From Pelodera strongyloides (Eukaryota; Nematoda; Chromadorea; Rhabditida; Rhabditidae): DNA of 64,000 nt. The notes under the pieces were generated by a model. That model searched no databases. It was not told the DNA's origin and saw only the letters and a program-made list of their open reading frames with translations. The stretch lies in contig JAANDG010000655.1 of assembly GCA_036852015.1 (NCBI GenBank), positions 1 through 64,000 of the forward strand, given 5' to 3'. Positions 55,243-64,000 of this stretch are shown here, in pieces. The first letter of the stretch is position 1. Every line of letters starts with the position of its first letter. Both the position numbers and the translations under genes were made by a program.

Positions 55243-58200
55243 AAAGGAAAATCTTTGACATAACGTGTTTGTCTGCTCTACCTCTACATTTGTAATGTCA
55301 AATTGGTTTTCGTTGATGAGTACAGCTGGCGAGTTTCTTCTGATAAGAAGCTTGGTGCTCTTTGACACTTATAAAAGTTATTTCAACAGAAGCAAGTACG
55401 CCTTTATGTGTATCAAAATCAAACAAACGCATAATGTGATGCAGCATAATTTTTTTGCGGTATATGTGTGTGTTTATCTTATTCTTGTTGACCATAGTTT
55501 AACTGGATGGGTGTATTTTTGTACAATGCGACTGCAATTCAGCGAGAAAAACAGCATTTGCTAAACTGTTTTCTGCTCGCGAACAACGCGAACTGGCTAT
55601 AATTTGGGTTCAAAATTTGCTAGTTGTGAAGAAAAGGGAAGAAAAGTAGAATAAGATGGAGGTAGATTGAAAAAAATATATAGTCCGAAATTAACGCAGG
55701 GACGGGTAATCCTTTCACAGAGATCCCGTCAACGGGAACCTCAATCTTGTTTAACGACCAATAAAAATTAACATAATTAATCTAGTCTAACAAGCAGAAG
55801 AATTAACATAATATGTAACTTGTTACGTTCTCAAGGAAAGAACGGCACACACATCGTAGTGAATCGTGCTGTCTGTTTTTGAACATGCTACTGGGAAAGT
55901 TTGCATTCCGTCCTCTTTCCTCGTGATCATTTTCTTTTACTTGCAAAGAAGTTTTTTTTTGATATCACAATGTCAGACAACGTCGAACATGCATACATCG
56001 AATGATCAGCGCGTGATGATTTATATATGTCTATGAAAAGGGAAAGCAGCACCAGCGTGTGCCGAGTTCAATGCATTATAATTTATAAACCACGTGGTGA
56101 ACCGGTTCAGCGAATATAAACTGAGTGAGTACGTATAATCGGGAAGATAGGAAGTATTTTATTGCGGATTAGGCCTAAAAGTCTTAGTTTATTTGTTACT
56201 TGAACATCATAACTTAACTTACAAATTAGCAATAACCTCTCCCTTCTATGGCAAACAAACAAACAAACTAAATGATTACACAGCAATAAGTTCACCTGTA
56301 CATTCAAGCTTTTACTTCAAGCTTTTACCCATAATGGAATGAATTTGAGCAAACACAAATGTAACAACAACAAAAGTAAACAAAGTGTTCAACGAGAGGT
56401 TCAAAGAAAAAATACCATAACTCATGGAGTGTAATTGCAAATAAGCGGTGTATTACTGTTAGTTGGGTTGGTTCAAAGAGAAAAAGCGAAAACCAAAATG
56501 AGTTTCAACAAACGCCTGTTTTAACAAACTAGTTTTTTTTTTCGTTTTTTTCTGTCACCTTTTTGTCTGTTTATATATGCGCATCGCGAAGTGGTACATT
56601 ACACAATATTAAAGGCTTACTGCGGGGCTTACGGTAAGATTAGCCATTGATCTACTTGCGGTTTATAGCCTTGGAGCGGAGCTAACAGTTACAGTTAACA
56701 CTAGGCACTAAGCGTTGAGGATCTGGCCTCTCGCTTACCGTAGTTAAAGTATTGGCGGATATTACGGTTATCATGATTTAATGTTTAGTAAGTGCTATGC
56801 TGCTATATATTTGTGTGTATATTCAAACATTAACACGTGTAATTGGGTCTAGCTTACTGTGCTGAGACACTCCTGCGGAAGCAATTTGCGGGAATCAGCG
56901 GAATTACATGATAGTTAAAAAGAGGTAAACACGGTAAATGATGGCTTTACGGTAAATCGGGTCGTTAAATAGACTAGCTGTGTCAAATTAGTGGGCGGTC
57001 TTTGCCACAGAAATGGTTGATATTTATTCCCAGATCAAAGATACAATATAAAAAGTGAACATTGTAAATTAACGGGAAACGCAGGCCAGGCTCCTGGCAT
57101 TTATTTGGCCGTCATTGTTATGGTCTACTGGGGTCAAAGTGTTCTCAAACTCTATCAACTGATTACGTAGTAACGTAGACGAAATCCGATACTTTTGTTT
57201 AGAATTAGGGTTTTGGTGATCGTAGTTTACCTTGTCTTCAACTACGGTACGGATACAGTAAGCAAATTGTACTGGTAGGGTCTGATAGCTTGGTAAGAAA
57301 GAACTATTGAAGGGATGACTTAAACAGATAAAATTTAAACTTTATCACAAGTAAGATTGAAATAAATAAAAACAGTCTACTTTGTTTGTTTGTTTGTTTG
57401 TTTGTTTGATTGTATGTTTGTTGATAAATTTCCTTTGCGATCAAACTGAATTGGCGATCATGCGAAAGCAATAGAAACCTATGCAGAAAGTTTACTTCCT
57501 CCATACTGCCTATCAACCAAAGAACCAGTAAATGAAGAAGAGAATTTGAAGGTCGTGTTCCGTATTATTGTTTATATACATTTTGAAGGGTAAAGAACCT
57601 CGAAACTTACGGAATAATTGGAGATTGGGTTTCACATTGTGGCTTATATCAATATCATACATTTTAAAGAGGAAATAACCACAAAACTTCACATTATGCT
57701 TCTATCATACATTTTAAGGAGGAAATAACCACAAAACTGAGAAGATAATCGAAGATTGGGTTTCGCAATTTAATTTATATGATATATTTTAAAGAGAACT
57801 CTCACTGGTCCCACTCACGTGCACCCGGCACCCGATGATTTCAACTAAACAGATTTTTTTTTGTGTTTGTACGATGCGCTGACACCCGATAACCTTGTTT
57901 AATGAAAGCGGACAAATTGGTTGTTGGCGGTTCGATCGCACCCGTGTGACTTTTCACCAAACCATTCTGGTCACACAGCTGGATTTTGGGAAAATGAAAA
58001 TGATTTTTAAAATATTAGATGTTCAGATAACTTTCAAATTTTGTGGTAAAAGTATCGGGAGTTTGTTGGAAGTTGGACTATTGTGTGAGATGTCGTGATC
58101 GGGGAAGTGTGTACATATTGTTTGATTGTTTGATAGGGCCAGACTGTATAACTATGAAACAGAAGATTTGGACAATGAGAACAAAAAAAACTTTCTGACT

Positions 58201-60412
58201 TCTGACTGATCATTTATACAAACGTTGTATACTGTAGTATATGAACTTGGTAAATGGGACAGCATCGGGCGTTTTGTGCTAAACCAAGAAGTCCTGCGTT
58301 TTTTAAAGATAAAAAGATGAGCCTTTGCCCTTATATCCTTTTCTTGTGGGTGGGAAATACCCACGGGGATATCCCCGAGAACACGTTTAAGATTGGCTTT
58401 CGTTGATCCCAGACTCTACAGTATGTTTTTCATTTGAACCGCGGGTGGTCGATTTTTGTACAGTATGCATTGCATGTGGGTGATAAGCGGCATGTGCCTG
58501 AATGACAAAATACGAATAGAAGTTAAAATTACGGGGTTGGGAAGTGATGCTCAGGGTCAAAGAGTTGTTGAAAATTTGCAAAATAGGGAAATCATTACCG
58601 TTAGTCTGCGAAGTTAACATTAAATGCGAAATGGGTGAGCGTCAGCAATGGGATATGTTGGCGAAAGATTTATATTTTAGATGCTAACGTTCTGCTTAGA
58701 TTTACCCGTTAAGCCGCAATAGTGTTCGATATCGATATACGTATTGATGATATACTGAAAATGTCGACGAAGGAAAGTTAGGAAAGTTGTCCTACGAAAA
58801 CATTACTCGATTCATATTTTGAAAGTCTGTAGCTGACACTACAAACGACATAAGGTGGAAGAGAATCAAGATTCGTAAATACTTGAATGCTGGACTGTCA
58901 ATGTAAAGCAGGTGGTGTTCTTTTTCGCGGAGGCGCAAAGTACGTCCTACGCCTCCCACACAGCATAGACTCTGTGTTGATGATTTGATTTCTTGTGAAC
59001 TTGATAATCAATCAAAAGTAGTGGAACTAGCTTTCTCACCACTGCAGAGACTCACACACCTTCTGGGCAGTGCGAAGTACAATGGGGGAAAGGGTAGCCC
59101 TTGTGACGCGGAATAACAGGGAGTTGTTATAATGGGTAAAATTCCCGCGCACCTTACTGTAGTGTTTGTTACTTTACGTTGGTGGTGCTTTGGAGAGTAT
59201 GGTGTCATGGTTTAGTTTGAAAAGCCTGTCTGGTCAAATATGCATCTATTTACCGGTCAGTTTTTAGGTAATTTTATCCTGTAGATGGTCTAATTTGTCT
59301 CGTTCTTAGTAAATTTTTATCGTCTATCGTCGGGTTGGAAAGAGGTTCTTCCTTCTCTTAAGGAGAATAACGTCCTCTGGATTCTAGACAGTTAGGTTCT
59401 GGATCAATTATAGCTGTTAAGCTGTTTTCCGTTTCCGATCTGATGGTATGATAGTTCGGCAGTTCGGCTTCTAACTTCTATATAGAATCGTATGATGCGG
59501 TCAACGAGGTGAGGGCGGACATGCTACGTTGTAAATTGTACTAATAAGCTATGTGATATCTAAACGGATACTCTTATCGTTTTTCATGCTGAAAACTGCA
59601 TGGTAGAGGTGTGTGGCGCTTCACAAATAACAAGAAACATGCATGGGAATCTATAATCGAAATCGAGCAGCGTACAACGCACATTGTGGGTGATTAGTGT
59701 CGCTAATCGAACTTATTACCGGAGCCTTGACGCCTCTGAGACTGATATGAAAGGCTGAAGGACAGTGGAGGAGATTTAAGTTTTGGGTGGTACTGATAGG
59801 TTGAGGTTTTGTGGTAGTCTTTTTATCCTCGCGTAGTTCCGACTGAAATTATCTTTTATCGTTTTTTTAAGCAGACAAGATTTAATTGATAGTGAGATCA
59901 TAAGAAGAGCGTCGTCGCTTTTAACCCGACCTTGATCACGTGGTTTCTAATTTTGTTAAAAAAATTTGATCCGAAAAAAGTGCGTAAGAAGTGCACAAGT
60001 ATATGTTGCCGAGGGTTAAGAGCGTTCCTTTGATATTGGTTGTCAGATTGAATCGTTCAACCTTGTGATGACTTGAGCTCTCCCTGATTGGGAATTTTTG
60101 TGAGGTCCAGGTTTTTCCCATATGAAGACAAGAATTACACGGACTGGAGGCTCAAGAATCTCGTTTTAGTGTACAGTGTACGGTAGTTTATGCGTTTATG
60201 GTTATAAATAACAAGCCGTTCGAAGAGCACTACGGGCTCTTCTCCGACTGGAGGAATCGGCCTTCGGCCGTTTGTTACACACTGTTCAAAAATAACTTTC
60301 ATTTACGTTTATGTGGAAACGTATAATTTGGTTCTGGACTTCAGCGTTTTTGCAAATCATGCAAATTTGTTATCGCACTTCTCTTCTCCTATAATATTCT
60401 CCTATAATATCC
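55243..60412. other. Long AT-rich region without a convincing gene
   Basis: Short open frames on both strands lack splice partners and family features. A (TTTG)n run of about seven units lies at 57381-57408. Nearly identical phrases (GAGGAAATAACCACAAAACT) recur at about 57670 and 57718, a short local duplication. The last part may include trehalase regulatory sequence. Confidence 0.5.
57381..57408. repeat. (TTTG)n microsatellite
   Basis: Seven TTTG units in an otherwise unremarkable AT-rich stretch. Confidence 0.9.
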
Positions 60413-60497
60413 TCGATAGCATAGCTCAACAGGTAGAGCGTTGGACTGTGAATCGGGAGATTGTGTGCTGCTGTGGGTTCGAATCCCGCCAGCGACA
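60413..60497 (+). tRNA. tRNA-like sequence with long variable region, second copy
   Basis: Related to 23477-23558. It has the D-arm GCTCAACAGGTAGAGC, the loop CTGTGAA with GTG, about 20 bases of extra sequence, and the T-arm GTGGGTTCGAATCCCGC. TCGATAGC at the 5' end pairs with GCCAGCGA at six of eight positions. The anticodon stem is weaker than in the first copy (two pairs). Confidence 0.45.
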
Positions 60498-62476
60498 AAG
60501 ATTTTGTATGTTCTCTTTCGATTGTAAATAGAAAATTTTCTTTATGAAAGGATTTCGTTATGTTCACACAAACAAAAAAGTAAACTCTTCTCCTTTATAT
60601 AATAAGATAAGAGTTGTAATGAAAAATACGCTGCGGCGGTCTTGAGGGAAAATACGATGTTTCAGAGAATTTAAATAAGTACCTGGGCTCTAGATTCTGG
60701 TTGTGCAGGCGTAATGATAGGATTTTTAATAAAGTCTCATAGAGTGTCGACACTTTATTTTAGTAATAAAGAACGTAGACGTACAGATTCAGCACTTATT
60801 GCATCGCGCAATCGCCAAGCCCATTGAATTGGTGCTGTCGCGCACATTTTGTTTTGCTCAACGGGTTTCAAATTTTGAATAACTAATTGCTTCCTGCCTG
60901 GTACCGAGAAAAATCGCTTCCTAGCAAGGCTTACAAATACAAATAATATATCGCTTCCAAGCAAAGCCTTTACAAGTACAAATTATATATATATATATAT
61001 TTAAAAAAATGACCGGGAACCCTATGAATGATAAAACTAAAGATAGTACGTTAATCGGTTAACCTCACCCCGTACTAATTACTAGTATTACCAGTTATTA
61101 TGGATGATTAATAATTTATAGTTGCTTGGTAATTTCATCTTTTACTACGAAATTCCGTGATGTACTTCAATGAGATCACTTATCACTCATGTAGTTTGTA
61201 TTTTGATACGGTATGACCGTACTTTAGGCTCAGTTCGCGGCGCGCCTTTTTTTATCCTCGTATCTTTGAAAGTCACCGCGCTCTACTCTACTTTGCGTCT
61301 TAAAAGATCCAAAGACTAAATTAATGTGTTGCTCTTTTCAGTTCAAATGTATGTCAGTTTTGGAAAAAAATAGGATAAAACACATCATATCATTGGAGAA
61401 ACAAATTATCATTCTGACGTGATCGAATGCACATCTTAATACCGCAAGGTCAGACTTACGACAAAAATACTTACAACAAGAAGACAGTGGATGTTTGTTT
61501 TGGATACGACTTCTTTCAACAATGTCTTTGAGTTTTGAAAGAAGCAGCTAGCCATTGATAGAGGAAAGGGGTTAGGAGAACAATATATAGTGTGTGGCTA
61601 AGAAATAGAATAAAGAACATTTAAATATCAATAACTAATGGCTCTGGCCTGTGGGAAAAGTGTGTATCTGAAACAGTATTTTGGTATTGTTAAACTCACA
61701 CGTGCTTGGTATTTAGACCATTACAAAGTGTTTGTGTTTTCTTTCATTGATATATTGGCTATTTCGAGAGTCGTTCTACGACTTTTGTTGTAGACGCAGA
61801 TGAAAAGGAACATAGACGTATACAGACACACACACGTGTGAATCCAAAAGTGCAAAGCATTGTCCGATCATTGTAAAGTCATGTTTCTTATTTGAACTGG
61901 GTTATGAAATATAGTCTTGATTGGTAAACATATGTGTAGGATGGGGTATTTGTATTTTTGGTTGTTACTGGTAGATGTTTGCTAGGATAATCTACTTTTT
62001 TTTGCTGAAACTTGTTGGCTAAATAATATCCGATGTAAGTAAAAGCTTGTAGCCTAACAGATTTTCTTCATTAGTGCGGGTCTGATTTTCTGCTCCCTAT
62101 AGGTGTCATAGTGTCATTATCAAACGATCACTTATGTCAGTCCTGTCTCTGCGACAACTTTTGCCCGCAGACGAATGGTGTTCTTTAAAGAGCAGAAGAA
62201 ACTTGATTTAGCCTCTGGTTTGCGACGAAACTATCTTGCTCCTTATTTCTCTCCTTCTTATCTCTCTCGTGTCGCTCTCTCTCTCGCTGTTGCTACAAAT
62301 CATTAAAGTAATTAGGTTGTAGAAGGACGATAAATTTTAGTAGCACAGTGTAAAGTTCGCAAGTTTAAAATTTAAATACGTTTGATAAAACACCATGCCC
62401 ATTTGAGCATCAAGACGATGAATAAGGTGTTGCTCCGTGATTCATTGATGATTGGTTCTATGGAAAGAGACAAAAT
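60498..62476. other. AT-rich intergenic sequence
   Basis: No supported gene. There is a short (TA)n tract at about 60984-61000. The 60755-60964 minus-strand open frame has no splice or family support. Confidence 0.5.
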
Positions 62477-62927
62477 TTAAAGGGTCAGGCCCACCGTTTT
62501 GAACCCATATTTATTATTTGTTCATAATTTTTGTAAAGGGTGTTTATTATAAAATATACACACTGAGTTTGAACTGGCTTTACCATCACGAAGCTTTTCA
62601 CGTTCGCTTTCCTTACAGAGTGTACAGTATGGGAAAGCAGTTGCACCCTTATTTCTTTGTTGTGCGTGTCCCGAGGGTAGCCGACTGTATAGCCAGGCTC
62701 ATAGGGACAGAAAAAAGAGCGATTTGCCCCCGGGACACGCACAATAAGGAAATAAGGGTGCAATTGCTTTTCCATACTGTATACTCTGTAAGGAAAACTT
62801 ACGTGAAAAGCTTTGCAATGGTGAAGCCAGTTCAAACACAGTGTGTATATTTTACAACAAACACCCTTTACAAAAATTATGAACAAATAATAAATATAGG
62901 TTTATATCGGTGGGCCTGACCCTTTAA
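62477..62927. mobile_element. 450-bp foldback element, copy 2
   Basis: TTAA on both sides. By eye nearly identical to 19701-20151, with only scattered single-base differences, which points to recent mobility. Confidence 0.9.
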
Positions 62928-63242
62928 CTTACAGTGACAGAAGAAGAAATTTTTAAAGATGGAAAGGCTAGGCGCCTTTTCGGGGAATCCCCTAGCTTTA
63001 TATAGTGTGTGTATTTTGGGCTTATTTGAATTTGTAATATTTTCCCAAGAAAAAAACGCACTTTCGTGCACGCCTTTGTGGACTTAGCCTGTGAATGTTT
63101 TTTTGCATATTTATCTTTTATATACGCGGAAACGTTTGTGTAACTCTTTTGGGAATGTAGCTTTTTTCGTAAAGTTTATTTTTCACGCTTTGGCGAGAAG
63201 CCGGAGATAAATATAGAAATTTGCAAGACTGTGGGAGAAGCA

Positions 63243-63262
63243 GAATAATAATAATAATAATA

Positions 63263-63349
<87 letters not shown>

Positions 63350-63470
63350 TAATAATAATAATACTATGATAATACTACAATAATACTATAATAATACTAT
63401 AATAATATAATAATAATACTATAATAATAATATAATAATAATAAAAAAATAATACGAATAATATAATGTC
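63243..63470. repeat. (TAA)n microsatellite, degenerate at its right end
   Basis: About 115 bases of AAT/TAA units with two TAAA slips, then about 100 bases of a higher-order variant (AATACTATAAT). Confidence 0.95.
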
Positions 63471-64000
63471 TGCCATAATTGTTTCAAGAAGCAAGAAAGA
63501 AGGAGACTCCGAAAATCACATTTAAAAAAAGCGGGTGTGTCTACAGTAGTCGTCGAACCCAAATTGTAAAGATTCTGATCTTTTGGTTACCCTGGAATTA
63601 AACAATGGAGTACACAATTCTCTTGTTTACTTATCGATACTTTACTGTTTGCATTTCGACCCTGATTCCGTTTGTTCTGTTACTTAACAAAGAGAATGCT
63701 TTCTTGTTTTGTTTCAAACTGATCAGAGTGGTTTTTACCTACCTGTTACTGATTTATTTATAGCTACCTAAGAAGTCATTGTATGAGAATCAAGCAAACG
63801 GGGTTATTTACTGTTTACTCCCTATGTCTGTGAGTCCAATGTTGGGTGCGTTACGGTTACGTAGCAAAACATTTACCGTCAGGATCATGACTTGGTGGTT
63901 TGCTGCATGGGTTCAGCAGGGTGTAGGATTTCTGGGGTTTCAGGCACAATGAGATTAAGGCGTGGAATTTTTAGAGGGAGATTCAAATTGGGAGCAACAG
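63471..64000. other. Right edge; possible exon of a membrane protein running out of the window
   Basis: An ATG at 63605 opens 52 codons of strongly hydrophobic sequence (MEYTILLFTYRYFTVCISTL at the start) to a TAG at 63763. The TAG is part of TTTATTTATAG, which could instead be a splice acceptor; the same frame then stays open for another 60 codons. No family is recognised. Confidence 0.2.

Overview
The window looks like nematode nuclear DNA. Many short exons are separated by mostly short introns with (T)TTTCAG or TTTAG acceptors. Several start codons lie 0 to 40 bases behind a free-standing acceptor, as expected for spliced-leader trans-splicing. There is a cluster of nematode-type seven-helix receptors, and small foldback transposons are abundant. 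The species cannot be named from the sequence. All coding models below were read by eye from splice sites and reading phase; none rests on a database search.

Layout. (1) 1.76-10.43 kb, minus strand: a 10-exon gene (459 aa) for a single-pass membrane protein. It has a signal peptide, a Cys-rich ectodomain, one membrane helix, and a long Lys/Gln-rich tail ending in an RGG-like box. I do not recognise the family. (2) 10.7-12.0 kb: a 1.3-kb 21-bp minisatellite just upstream of that gene. (3) 12.1-21.14 kb, minus strand: exons of a second Cys-rich secreted or membrane protein, probably a divergent relative of the first, inside a region crowded with foldback elements and a 600-bp CA repeat. (4) 21.4-33.3 kb, plus strand: three tandem receptor paralogues with the same exon plan, each damaged in a different way. 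(5) 33.75-42.2 kb, plus: a 20-exon gene (674 aa), probably nucleolar and perhaps NEPRO-like, with Lys-rich C-terminal exons. (6) 42.8-43.8 kb, plus: a doubtful small membrane-protein gene. (7) 45.26-49.1 kb, plus: the first nine exons of serine palmitoyltransferase subunit 1 (sptl-1); the C-terminal 40% is not found. (8) 50.64-55.22 kb, minus: a complete 15-exon trehalase (695 aa) with a predicted GPI-anchor signal. (9) 55.3-64 kb: mostly noncoding.

Across the window at least seven kinds of foldback or MITE element are bounded by TTAA and begin AGGG, AGCG or similar. Several sit 11-20 bases from a splice acceptor. Six tRNA-like sequences with good D- and T-arms but poor remaining arms are also present.

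The genes do not form an obvious pathway. Sphingolipid synthesis (sptl-1) and trehalose hydrolysis are housekeeping or metabolic functions, and the receptors suggest chemosensation. The two Cys-rich membrane proteins are the least familiar items and the best candidates for something new.
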